From positions 1 to 32,248 of the IMG/VR virus record IMGVR_UViG_3300043427_003151: 32,248 bases of DNA, one strand, 5' to 3'. How positions within the stretch are numbered: the stretch's first letter is position 1; every line of letters begins with the position of its first letter. Shown here one piece after another: positions 22,303-28,094 of the stretch. This DNA comes from a virus. The notes under the pieces were generated by a model. It did not search any database. It worked only from the letters and a program-made list of their open reading frames with translations, and was not told the origin of the DNA. A program made the position numbers and the translations under genes.

Positions 22303-22331
22303 GGGTGCGGAGGGTGTGGAGGGTGCGGAGG
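22303..22331. repeat. 9-bp minisatellite in the leader of the gene at 22291
   Basis: GGGTGCGGA, GGGTGTGGA, GGGTGCGGA on the + strand, ending about 12 bases upstream of the minus-strand ATG. It adjoins the hairpin GGCCGC-CTGA-GCGGCC, which overlaps the upstream gene's stop. Confidence 0.7.
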
Positions 22332-22335
22332 CCGC

Positions 22336-22581
22336 TCAGGCGGCCTGCAGGTCTTCTTTGCTCCACCGAACGATGGTGGCAACAATGTCGTGGCTCAGAG
22401 GCTCCCACAGGGGCATGGGCAGGCTTCCTTGGCGGCTCATGCAGATGCGGCCATCTTCACGCTTGTGGAGGGCTGCCATGGCTGGCAGGAAAAGGGCGTC
22501 ACCGGGCGTGGCTTCCGCGATGAAGCTGGCGATGGCGGACAGGAGCTGGTCTTGGCAGGTCAGTTGATCTTGGCAGGGCAT
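22336..22581 (-). CDS. Hypothetical protein
   Basis: An 81-residue protein (DQLLSAIASFIAEATPGDAL, HKREDGRICMSRQGSLPMPL, HDIVATIVRWSKEDLQ). It starts at 22581 behind bipartite promoter element A1 and its conserved leader. The stop lies in the GGCCGC-CTGA-GCGGCC hairpin. No family is recognised. Confidence 0.6.
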   Translation of the reverse strand: MPCQDQLTCQDQLLSAIASFIAEATPGDALFLPAMAALHKREDGRICMSRQGSLPMPLWEPLSHDIVATIVRWSKEDLQAA

Positions 22582-22621
22582 GGCTGGAAGTAAGTGGTGG
22601 ACCTCTCGGCCCGTTGAACCA

Positions 22622-22670
22622 ACAATACAGACAAAGCCCCCGGCTTTCGGGGGCTGTAACAATTGTTTAC
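22622..22670 (-). promoter_or_regulatory. Bipartite intergenic element A1
   Basis: Minus strand: dyad GTAAACAATTGTTAC (22656-22670), a 28-base gap, then TATTGT (22622-22627), followed by leader TGTATTGTTGGTTCAACGGG and the gene starting at 22581. A terminator hairpin for the upstream gene fills the gap. Confidence 0.65.
22633..22655 (-). terminator. Terminator hairpin downstream of the DUF932-type gene
   Basis: Minus strand: AGCCCCCGAAAGCCGGGGGCT followed by TTGTCTGTATTGTT. It has a strong GC stem with a moderate T-run. Confidence 0.75.
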
Positions 22671-22707
22671 AAAGGGAAGGTGCTCGCTGCACCTTCCCCA
22701 GGTCGCA

Positions 22708-23718
22708 TCAGGCCGCCAAGGCCAGAGCATGGGCCTTGGTGATGGTGGCAGCTCCAGTGCCCCACCATTGGCTCTCCAAGCGCCGCCTGGCGGCTTCCAG
22801 GTCGTTGCCACGGCCTGCTTCATGCGTCACCCACTCCGTCACGGCATTGTAGGCGCCCCAGTAGGTGCCTACAACGCCTTTGATGTCGAAGCCGATGCCG
22901 TCGCCGGCAAACTTGTTCGCCAGGCTGTCCCACTGGGGCAGATCGCCCAACACCTTCGGGCGAGCAGTGGCCTTGTCGCCTCGCTTGTCGTTCACCACGC
23001 CAGCAAGCTGCTGGCTGAACACATCGCGGCAGTATTGAGCGAACTGAGCAGAGGTGCAGGGCTTTGCGGCCATTGCTTCCAGCTCTGCCAAGCCGGCAGT
23101 GAACTGGCGCCGCTTGATGTCGATGATCTCTGGCAGGCGTTCGATCATGGCGTTGCAGTTGAGCGTGTGGCGAATGCTGATGCGCTTGCCCTTAGCGTTG
23201 GCATCGGAACGATCAGCGAGGCCCAAAGCGGCGCTGAGCGTGTTCTGGCACACCACGCGCACTGGCGTGAAGAGAGTTTGGAAGGCGATGGAGCCGTCGT
23301 GGCTGGTGGCTCCCACAATGTATTGCTCTATTTCATCGCCCTTCACCACTTCGCGGGTGCTGTCGTTAATGCGAGCCGTGAAGGTGACTTTCCGGCCTTT
23401 ATCAAGCACGCACACGGCGCTCATTTCTGCATCTTCGTGCAGGGCCTCGGCTAGGCGAATGAGCTGTTCGTTCTGGACGATGGTGTAGCTTTCCTTCTGA
23501 ACGGAGAGCACTTTTCCATTGTCCCCGCGAGTGATGGCCTGGTAGCCCTCGATGGGCTGGCCAGTGGGATCGAGAATGGGCGTGGAAAGCACTTCCCAGT
23601 CAGCCTGGCCGAGAGCGAATGCTTCACGGGCAGGCATGGTGCCGCCTGCTACATGGCCGAGACCGTGCCAGGCGGCTTGACCATGGAAGAAAGCACCGGA
23701 AGAGAATTGATGAGCCAT
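22708..23718 (-). CDS. DUF932 / phage-plasmid-like protein (TIGR03299-like)
   Basis: A 336-residue protein: FFHGQAAWHGLGHV, YQAITRGDNGKVLSVQKESY, RKVTFTARINDS, FTPVRVVCQNTLSAALG, IRHTLNCN and a C-terminal GTYWGAYNAVTEWVTHEAGR. This matches DUF932 proteins of phages and plasmids (TIGR03299). Their role is unknown; some are called LGT_TIGR03299. It is full length for the family. The ATG at 23718 follows a pyrimidine-rich leader and promoter B1. A terminator hairpin follows the gene. Confidence 0.88.
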   Translation of the reverse strand: MAHQFSSGAFFHGQAAWHGLGHVAGGTMPAREAFALGQADWEVLSTPILDPTGQPIEGYQAITRGDNGKVLSVQKESYTIVQNEQLIRLAEALHEDAEMSAVCVLDKGRKVTFTARINDSTREVVKGDEIEQYIVGATSHDGSIAFQTLFTPVRVVCQNTLSAALGLADRSDANAKGKRISIRHTLNCNAMIERLPEIIDIKRRQFTAGLAELEAMAAKPCTSAQFAQYCRDVFSQQLAGVVNDKRGDKATARPKVLGDLPQWDSLANKFAGDGIGFDIKGVVGTYWGAYNAVTEWVTHEAGRGNDLEAARRRLESQWWGTGAATITKAHALALAA

Positions 23719-23743
23719 GGGAAAGAAAAGAGGAAGGGAAAGG

Positions 23744-23796
23744 GCGGGGTCGAGCCGCTTGATGGAGAATTTAGCCTCTATTGCGAGAAAAGTCAA
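23744..23796 (-). promoter_or_regulatory. Promoter and hairpin leader B1 (DUF932-type gene)
   Basis: Minus strand: TTGACT (23791-23796), a 17-base spacer with TTTCTCGCAATAG, TAAATT (23768-23773), then a leader with GCGGCTCGACCCCGC (23744-23758), which is a slightly eroded copy of the B2/B3 hairpin. Confidence 0.75.
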
Positions 23797-23829
23797 ATGG
23801 GGCCGTGGCCGCTTAACGGCCTGTCACAC

Positions 23830-24132
23830 TCAGAAAGTGAGCGTGACGCCAGCGGTGCGCAGGCTCACCACGCGATCAGTGCGGAAGGAGCGCCAGGCGC
23901 CAGCACCCTGCGTGCGAGCGATGCGGAAGTCACGGCAGCGCACCACGTCAGCAGACAGTGCGGCGGTGCCAGTGCCCTTGATCTCCTGGCGGTCGCGGGG
24001 ATTGAACTGCATGGTCCGCAAGGAGCCGTCTTCCTTGCGGAAGGTGACGCTCACCACACGGGAGCCGGCGTTGCGCAGGAAGGTGCGAACGGCCATGGTG
24101 CGGGAGTGAGGGAGAAAAGCAGAAGCGTTCAT
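23830..24132 (-). CDS. DUF2693/SH3-like small protein
   Basis: A 100-residue protein: VVSVTFRKEDGSLRTMQFNP, RQEIKGTGTA, VVRCRDFRIART and SFRTDRVVSLRTAG. The beta pattern VTF-x-K-x-DGS-x-RTM with a closing W-R-x-F-x-x-DRV resembles DUF2693-type SH3-fold proteins of phages and plasmids, function unknown. I start at 24132, behind the B2 leader; an internal ATG at residue 13 is possible. Confidence 0.7.
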   Translation of the reverse strand: MNASAFLPHSRTMAVRTFLRNAGSRVVSVTFRKEDGSLRTMQFNPRDRQEIKGTGTAALSADVVRCRDFRIARTQGAGAWRSFRTDRVVSLRTAGVTLTF

Positions 24133-24150
24133 GGGAAGAAAAGAGAGGGA

Positions 24151-24206
24151 AAGCGGTGTCGAGCCGCTTGAAAGTAAAAGTTAGCCCCTATTGCGAGAAA
24201 AGTCAA
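24151..24206 (-). promoter_or_regulatory. Promoter and hairpin leader B2
   Basis: Minus strand: TTGACT (24201-24206), a 17-base spacer with TTTCTCGCAATAG, TAACTT (24178-24183), then hairpin AAGCGGCTCGACACCGCTT (24151-24169) and a pyrimidine-rich run into the ATG. Confidence 0.75.
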
Positions 24207-24233
24207 ACGCAACAGAGGCCGGTTCGCGCAGCG

Positions 24234-24440
24234 TCACACACGCTGACGGCGGCGGCGAAGCTCGTCCCCGTAGGTGCAAGCCTCGTCGCTGTAGCGACCT
24301 TCCGCGATGGGATTCCAGCCGCGCATGGCGGCCTCTGCCTGGCGACAATCACGAGCCGACCAGAGCAGTTCAGCAACGGTCATGGACCGAGCCTTCTCCT
24401 CCCAGCGAAGGAAGTCGGAAGCGGTGGCGGGGGTGACCAT
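24234..24440 (-). CDS. Small conserved cyanophage-type protein
   Basis: A 68-residue protein: EEKARSMTVAELLWSARDCR, then YSDEACTYGDELRRRR. I recall EKARSM...L-x-WSARDCR-x-A and YSDE-x-x-TY-x-DEL-x-RR from short picocyanobacterial phage proteins of unknown role. It is helical and basic at the end. It starts at 24440 behind the B3 leader. Confidence 0.65.
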   Translation of the reverse strand: MVTPATASDFLRWEEKARSMTVAELLWSARDCRQAEAAMRGWNPIAEGRYSDEACTYGDELRRRRQRV

Positions 24441-24458
24441 GAGAAGGAGATCGAGGGG

Positions 24459-24514
24459 AAGCGGTGTCGAGCCGCTTGAAAGGAAAATTAGACCATGGGA
24501 GGGGAATCGGTCAA
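24459..24514 (-). promoter_or_regulatory. Promoter and hairpin leader B3
   Basis: Minus strand: TTGACC (24509-24514), then TCTAAT (16-base spacer) or TAATTT (18-base spacer) within 24485-24492, then the same AAGCGGCTCGACACCGCTT hairpin (24459-24477). The leader is identical to B2 but the promoter spacer is unrelated, so the leader itself is conserved. Confidence 0.7.
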
Positions 24515-24530
24515 CCCCTCCCCCTTGGCT

Positions 24531-24788
24531 TCACATTTGGTCACAGATGCCCATGAGCATCTCACCCACATAGGTGATGGCGGCATCGAGGCTCTCCATG
24601 GCAGCATCCCGCTCACGGCGAGCCTGGTAGTAGGCATCAGGGCCTTGTGGGTAGAAATCCCTCCCGTGGCACGTTGTAGAGGCGAACGCCTCACGGGCTT
24701 TCAGGAGGGCATCGTAGGCCGCCGCATACTCGTCGCACAGCGTGGTGCGGCCTGTGCCGTTGAGGTGGAGCGTGGGGATGGTGGTCAT
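24531..24788 (-). CDS. Hypothetical helical protein
   Basis: An 85-residue protein: DEYAAAYDALLKAREAFAST, YYQARRERDAAMESLDAA. It is helical and soluble. It starts 2 bases after the upstream stop. No family is recognised. Confidence 0.6.
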   Translation of the reverse strand: MTTIPTLHLNGTGRTTLCDEYAAAYDALLKAREAFASTTCHGRDFYPQGPDAYYQARRERDAAMESLDAAITYVGEMLMGICDQM

Positions 24789-24790
24789 GA

Positions 24791-24994
24791 TCAGGCGAGA
24801 TGGAAGCTGGTGTTGGTGGCCTGGAGGTGGGCGGTGTACTGGTCGTACTGATCCTGCCAGTAAGCAGCCCTTGCGAGCAGCTTCTCGAAGTAGGCAGGGT
24901 CAGGCACGCCAGCGGCGAGGTAGGTATTGGCGGTGTCGGCCCAGAACTTGCGCTGAAGCACAACGTTGTCGCCGTGGTTAAGGGAGGCGGTCAT
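24791..24994 (-). CDS. Hypothetical protein
   Basis: A 67-residue protein: VVLQRKFWADTANTYLAAG, YFEKLLARAAYWQDQYDQYT. It is helical and rich in Tyr and Trp. The ATG at 24994 directly follows a 9-bp minisatellite leader, itself downstream of bipartite element A2. No family is recognised. Confidence 0.6.
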   Translation of the reverse strand: MTASLNHGDNVVLQRKFWADTANTYLAAGVPDPAYFEKLLARAAYWQDQYDQYTAHLQATNTSFHLA

Positions 24995-25031
24995 GGGACG
25001 GAGGGGACGGAGGGGACGGAGGGAACGGAGG
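24995..25031. repeat. 9-bp G-run minisatellite in the leader of the gene at 24994
   Basis: On + four near-copies of GGGGACGGA, giving four runs of three or more G with 5-base spacers, a canonical G-quadruplex motif on the DNA strand opposite to the mRNA. The mRNA leader is correspondingly C-rich and ends at the ATG. Confidence 0.85.
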
Positions 25032-25050
25032 TTCTCGCCTCGTTGAACCA

Positions 25051-25100
25051 ACAATACAGCCTGAGGCCCCCAGGGCAGGGGGCTTGTTACAACGCTTAAC
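25051..25100 (-). promoter_or_regulatory. Bipartite intergenic element A2
   Basis: Minus strand: dyad GTTAAGCGTTGTAAC (25086-25100), a 29-base gap, TATTGT (25051-25056), then TTGGTTCAACGAGGCGAGA. The dyad arms GTTA/TAAC differ from A1 (GTAA/TTAC) yet remain complementary. Confidence 0.65.
25066..25083 (-). terminator. Terminator-like hairpin within element A2
   Basis: Minus strand: GCCCCCTGCCCTGGGGGC, a 6-bp GC stem, followed by CTCAGGCTGTATTGTT. The T-run is weak. Confidence 0.55.
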
Positions 25101-25102
25101 AG

Positions 25103-25465
25103 TCAGCAGAAGGTGGTGCGGCCATTGGTGTAGGCGTACCACTCCTTCTTCCCTGCAGACGCTTCCCGGCGGTTGGCCTCCCACTTGTCGGGCAGCTCTG
25201 CGCTGATGATTTGAGTGCCTGCAGGCACGTTGATGGGGCCGACCCCCATCGAGATGTTGAACTGATCCATCACCGGACCGTTGATGTACCAAGCACGGGA
25301 CACCTTGTAAAGGCCAAAGCCCTCCAGCTCGCGGGTGCCATTGATGGGAAAGGGCTCGTGCCAGTCAGGCAGCACGATGCGAAAGGCAAGCCTTTCAAGC
25401 CCTTCAAAGGCGGTCCAGGAGTCGTCGGTGATGAGCTGATCGACAGTGTGGTTGATGGTGGCCAT
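25103..25465 (-). CDS. Hypothetical protein
   Basis: A 120-residue protein: TINHTVDQLITDDSWTAFEG, LAFRIVLPDWHEPFPINGT, INVPAGTQIISAELPDKW. It is soluble with mixed alpha/beta character. It starts at 25465 behind element A3; the open frame upstream only translates the leader. No family is recognised. Confidence 0.6.
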   Translation of the reverse strand: MATINHTVDQLITDDSWTAFEGLERLAFRIVLPDWHEPFPINGTRELEGFGLYKVSRAWYINGPVMDQFNISMGVGPINVPAGTQIISAELPDKWEANRREASAGKKEWYAYTNGRTTFC

Positions 25466-25508
25466 GGTCTGAAAGAAGGAAGGGTGGACCTCGCGGCCCG
25501 TTGAACCA

Positions 25509-25557
25509 ACAATACAGCCTGAGCCCCCTCCCATCGACCCTTGTTACAACTCTTCAC
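25509..25557 (-). promoter_or_regulatory. Bipartite intergenic element A3
   Basis: Minus strand: GTGAAGAGTTGTAAC (25543-25557), a 28-base gap, TATTGT (25509-25514), then a leader with TTGGTTCAACGGGCCGCGAG and GGTCCACC, almost identical to A1. No clean terminator hairpin fills this gap, so the spacing is not set by a hairpin. Confidence 0.65.
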
Positions 25558-25559
25558 AA

Positions 25560-25763
25560 TCAGAGCATGGGCTTCCACCATGGGGGCTCCTGGCCGTTCA
25601 TCACCACCAGCCGGCGACGCTCCAGCAGGAAGGCCATGCTCTTTGCTTGGCGCTCCAGTTCTTCCCTGTCGGCGCCAGTGTGCAGCAGCGACCAGCGTGG
25701 GCGAGCATTAGGCAGCAAGCAGCTCACCCATAGGGAGTAGCCTGCGGGATCAGCGACTGCCAT
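25560..25763 (-). CDS. Hypothetical protein
   Basis: A 67-residue protein: ADPAGYSLWVSCLLPNARPR, DREELERQAKSMAFLLERRR, ending NGQEPPWWKPML. The ATG lies in the last codons of the upstream gene (14-base overlap). No family is recognised. Confidence 0.55.
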   Translation of the reverse strand: MAVADPAGYSLWVSCLLPNARPRWSLLHTGADREELERQAKSMAFLLERRRLVVMNGQEPPWWKPML

Positions 25764-25947
25764 CCTGCTCTTGGGCGACAGTGGCGGGAAGGTGCTGCAG
25801 GCGGCAGTAGCGTTCGGGGTGGATGTTCCTGCAGTCCCAGTAGTCTGCAGGGCGATCCTGCTGTGGGCCGGTGGCCACCGTGGCGGCGGCAATGATCACG
25901 GCGAGCCAGATGGCTCCCGAGAGAACGAAGGGCAATGGTGAGCGCAT
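25750..25947 (-). CDS. Small membrane or secreted protein
   Basis: A 65-residue protein with an N-terminal hydrophobic helix (LPFVLSGAIWLAVIIAAATV) and a polar tail containing two cysteines (WDCRNIHPERYCRLQ). It is either a single-pass inner-membrane protein or an exported peptide. It starts 26 bases downstream of the TATTGT box of element A4. Confidence 0.6.
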   Translation of the reverse strand: MRSPLPFVLSGAIWLAVIIAAATVATGPQQDRPADYWDCRNIHPERYCRLQHLPATVAQEQDGSR

Positions 25948-25973
25948 GGCGGCAGAAGGGCAACGCTTCCCTC

Positions 25974-26022
25974 ACAATAGGAAAGAAGCCTGCCCTTCCA
26001 GCCTGCTGTCACAATTGTTTAC
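25974..26022 (-). promoter_or_regulatory. Bipartite intergenic element A4
   Basis: Minus strand: GTAAACAATTGTGAC (26008-26022), a 28-base gap, TATTGT (25974-25979). The intervening and downstream bases are unrelated to A1-A3, so the dyad, the hexamer and the gap are what is conserved. Confidence 0.6.
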
Positions 26023-26100
26023 CAGCCGGTTCTCTGCTGGCCGGTCCTAAGCAGCAAGCTCGGTTCACAGTAACCTGCGCTACAGTGCCGCCAAGGCAAG

Positions 26101-26126
26101 AAAAAGGCGCCCCTTACGGAGCGCCC
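26101..26126 (-). terminator. Terminator hairpin downstream of the gene at 26207
   Basis: Minus strand: GGCGCTCCGTAAGGGGCGCC followed by TTTTTCTTGCC, a GC stem with a five-T run. Confidence 0.7.
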
Positions 26127-26206
26127 CGGTTCGTTCTCTCCACCATCTTGCCTGCCCCATTGCCCCTGTGCAGCCTTTGTCAGCAAAGGCGGATAGGTCA
26201 TTGTGC

Positions 26207-26422
26207 TTACGGCTTGAGCGTCTTGATGGAGAACGGAGCGAGCCTGCCCTTACGGAGGCGTTCAGCGCGAACAAACTGCTGCGAGCCGGTTTTCGTGTTG
26301 CGAATCTTAATGAGGCCAGTGTCAGTCTTTTGAGGCACCACCACATAGGCTCCCCGCCATGCCTGAAACAGGATGTCGAATAGATCAACGGCATCACCTG
26401 GCAAGAAAGATGGCTGGTTCAT
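26207..26422 (-). CDS. Small hypothetical protein
   Basis: A 71-residue protein: LPGDAVDLFDILFQAWRGAY, GLIKIRNTKTGSQQFVRAER. The beta-rich middle recalls a small SH3/KOW-like barrel, but this is only a resemblance. The ATG follows directly after a terminator-like hairpin. Confidence 0.55.
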   Translation of the reverse strand: MNQPSFLPGDAVDLFDILFQAWRGAYVVVPQKTDTGLIKIRNTKTGSQQFVRAERLRKGRLAPFSIKTLKP

Positions 26423-26431
26423 GCGGGCAGT

Positions 26432-26453
26432 AAAAAGGGCGCCGATGGCGCCC
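26432..26453 (-). terminator. Terminator hairpin just upstream of the ATG at 26422
   Basis: Minus strand: GGGCGCCATCGGCGCCC followed by TTTTTA, ending about 10 bases before the ATG. It should stop transcripts from the RlpA-like gene, leaving no promoter room for the next gene. Confidence 0.75.
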
Positions 26454-26488
26454 CTGTTGATTGATCCTCACCAGCGAAGCATAGAGCC

Positions 26489-26845
26489 TCAAGCCCTGCT
26501 GAAGCACACCCTGGCCACACCCTGTCCTGGGCTTGCAATGCGAGAGAATGCCCCGTAGCTCAAGTCGAGCACCCTGCCGCCAATGTAAGGGCCTCGATCG
26601 GCCACTACCACTTCAGTGGAGCGGCCGGTGTCTTGATTAACAACGCGCAGGCGTGTGCCGAACGGCAAGGAGCGATGGGCTGTGATGGCAGCATGAGGGT
26701 TCATGGCTTGGCCGTTTGCCATGGTCCGCCCCGCGAAGCCATCACCTTGTCCGTACCAGCTCGCAGAGCCGCAAGTGGCGGCCTGCGCTGGTAAGGAGGC
26801 AATGGAAAGGGAGGAAAGGGAAGCGAGAATGATTGTGCGAAGCAT
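26489..26845 (-). CDS. Secreted RlpA-like double-psi beta-barrel protein
   Basis: A 118-residue protein. Residues 1-22 form a Sec signal peptide (LASLSSLSIASLPAQA, then cleavage near AQA-AT). The rest matches the RlpA-like core: CGSASWYGQGDGFAGRTMAN, LPFGTRLRVVNQDTGRSTEV, VVADRGPYIGGRVLDLSYGA. RlpA is a septal lytic transglycosylase acting on denuded peptidoglycan. This copy lacks a SPOR domain and a lipobox. It may cut or bind the host wall from outside the inner membrane. Two Cys (N- and C-terminal) could form a disulfide. It starts at 26845 after a CT-rich leader. Confidence 0.85.
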   Translation of the reverse strand: MLRTIILASLSSLSIASLPAQAATCGSASWYGQGDGFAGRTMANGQAMNPHAAITAHRSLPFGTRLRVVNQDTGRSTEVVVADRGPYIGGRVLDLSYGAFSRIASPGQGVARVCFSRA

Positions 26846-26927
26846 TTAGAGAGAGAAGTAGTTAGAGAGCCTGCCAGGTCGCCCTGGCAATGCCCACTGT
26901 ATCAGAACGAGCCTGCCCTCTGCCTCG

Positions 26928-27135
26928 TGGTATGATTTGCAAGCAACTCGGCCCTGAGGCTTAACCGCCTCCAGCAATGCTGCCGTGAGGGTGGGCGGGC
27001 TTGATTGGTCTTGTGCTGCCGTAAGGAGCACAGCCGGATGACATGGCCGGTGAGGGCGACCAATCCCTGAGCAGCAGGAGAGAGCTTATCGGAGGGTTGT
27101 AAAGAGGAAGGGGCCGCAAGGCCCCTTTTCTTTTA
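26928..27135 (+). ncRNA. Candidate small RNA
   Basis: An extended -10 (TGGTATGAT, 26928-26936) is followed by a branched fold. GATTGGTC (27003-27010) pairs with GACCAATC (27058-27065), enclosing TGTGCT (27012-27017) with AGCACA (27027-27032) and a CCGG/CCGG arm. It ends with AAGGGGCCGCAAGGCCCCTT (27108-27127) and TTTTCTTTT, a good intrinsic terminator on +. No + gene lies nearby to use this terminator. I recognise no RNA family. No -35 is evident. Confidence 0.45.
27108..27135 (+). terminator. Strong intrinsic terminator
   Basis: AAGGGGCC-GCAA-GGCCCCTT followed by TTCTTTT: an 8-bp stem with a GNRA-type loop. On the minus strand it is also a hairpin, with a CTCTTT run. Confidence 0.8.
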
Positions 27136-27218
27136 TGATGCTGACGGTAGGTAGGCAGATGATCCTTCTCGTCTGTGAGCAATCAGCTCTCGGCTCACCA
27201 GGACTTCTCGTCATAAAG

Positions 27219-27246
27219 AAGGCCCCTTGCGGGGCCTTTTTCTTTA
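27219..27246 (+). terminator. Second strong terminator, possibly bidirectional
   Basis: AAGGCCCC-TTGC-GGGGCCTT followed by TTTCTTT on +. On the minus strand it lies a few bases after the stop of the gene at 27244 and is followed by CTTTATG. Confidence 0.75.
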
Positions 27247-27693
27247 TGAAAACTCTCCAACGATGTAGTCGTAGGTGCCTTCTCCATTGCCTATACAATG
27301 CTGTCCGTCCACTTGATGGCGAAGCAGGAAGTTTGGCCCCCGTTTGCTCCTGTTGAGCTGGTGAAACTGTTCCTCACTGCAATAGCCCCAACCGTCGGGC
27401 CTGCTCCACCAGTCAGACTCCCAGTCAGTCTTTGTAGTAGAGCGCCGTTCAGTGACGGTTTTCACAAAGTCAGGCAAGGCTACGGAGTCTTCGTATTCAT
27501 CAACAATGGACGATCCATCGTTGATGGCTTCAATGATGTGTTGAAGCACGTCCTTCCATGTGTAGATAAACTCCTCTGGATACACATGAAGACTGAAGCA
27601 CCAGCCATAGCTGGACTTGCCCAAGTGTAAGCCTTCTTCTTGATGCCCGCAGTGCGAACATGCAGGCTTGCGGAGGTAGAAGTTGGTTCCCAT
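27244..27693 (-). CDS. Zinc-binding hypothetical phage protein
   Basis: A 149-residue protein: MGTNFYLRKPACSHCGHQEE, HLGKSSYGWCFSLHVYPEE. The MGTN-x-Y start, the C-x-x-C-G pair and LGKSS-x-GW-x-FSL recall a family of short phage proteins, function unknown. The Cys/His residues may hold zinc. It starts by TGATG overlap with the upstream gene, and a strong terminator follows its stop. Confidence 0.7.
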   Translation of the reverse strand: MGTNFYLRKPACSHCGHQEEGLHLGKSSYGWCFSLHVYPEEFIYTWKDVLQHIIEAINDGSSIVDEYEDSVALPDFVKTVTERRSTTKTDWESDWWSRPDGWGYCSEEQFHQLNRSKRGPNFLLRHQVDGQHCIGNGEGTYDYIVGEFS

Positions 27694-28094
27694 CAGACCT
27701 CACCTCCCGAGATGGAAGCAGCGTAAGCGGCAAGGTAGGCCAGTTGATCGTCGCCCGTAGGCGCGTCAGTGACCACTTCAGCGTGCTGCTCTCTGTGCTT
27801 GCCATGAGCAGCATGAAGCTGACAGAGCAGCTCCTTCACCGTGGCCTTGTGCGGGCCGAGGGCTCCGCCCTCAGACAAGACTTCCAGAGTGGTGATCCAC
27901 TCTTCCAGCTTCCTCACTGGAAGCGACCAGGCCACCGTGGGCCTGTTGCTGGACATCACAAGCTGGCCGTTCTTCGTAAAGGCACTGATGCCTTGATTGT
28001 GCTGGTAAACCGTGGAAAAGCTAGACATGGTTGCTGCCTGAGGGACTCCCCCATTGTGGGGACAATGGGAGCACAGGTCAATGGGAATGGCCAT
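27693..28094 (-). CDS. Hypothetical protein
   Basis: A 133-residue protein: VYQHNQGISAFTKNGQLVMS, LPVRKLEEWITTLEVLSEG, ATVKELLCQLHAAHGKH. The ATG at 28094 overlaps the upstream TGA (TGATG). An internal ATG at residue 23 (MSSFSTV) is an alternative; between the two lies an 8-bp hairpin, CCCATTGT-CCCC-ACAATGGG, which could control that second start. No family is recognised. Confidence 0.6.
   Translation of the reverse strand: MAIPIDLCSHCPHNGGVPQAATMSSFSTVYQHNQGISAFTKNGQLVMSSNRPTVAWSLPVRKLEEWITTLEVLSEGGALGPHKATVKELLCQLHAAHGKHREQHAEVVTDAPTGDDQLAYLAAYAASISGGEV

Larger units (their letters stand above)
26846..27243. other. Gene-free interval of 398 bases
   Basis: Holds the candidate RNA, two strong hairpins with T-runs, and a hairpin flanked by GACGAGAAG repeats. 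A 61-codon minus frame ends directly at the RlpA-like ATG, but its composition is unconvincing and I do not call it. Confidence 0.55.

Noticed and set aside
22663-23454. 263-codon plus-strand frame
   Set aside because: Antisense to the well-supported DUF932-type gene; a codon-bias shadow.
26846-27031. 61-codon minus-strand frame ending at the RlpA-like ATG
   Set aside because: The stop-start adjacency is suggestive, but the composition is unconvincing and the end translates the CT-rich leader.
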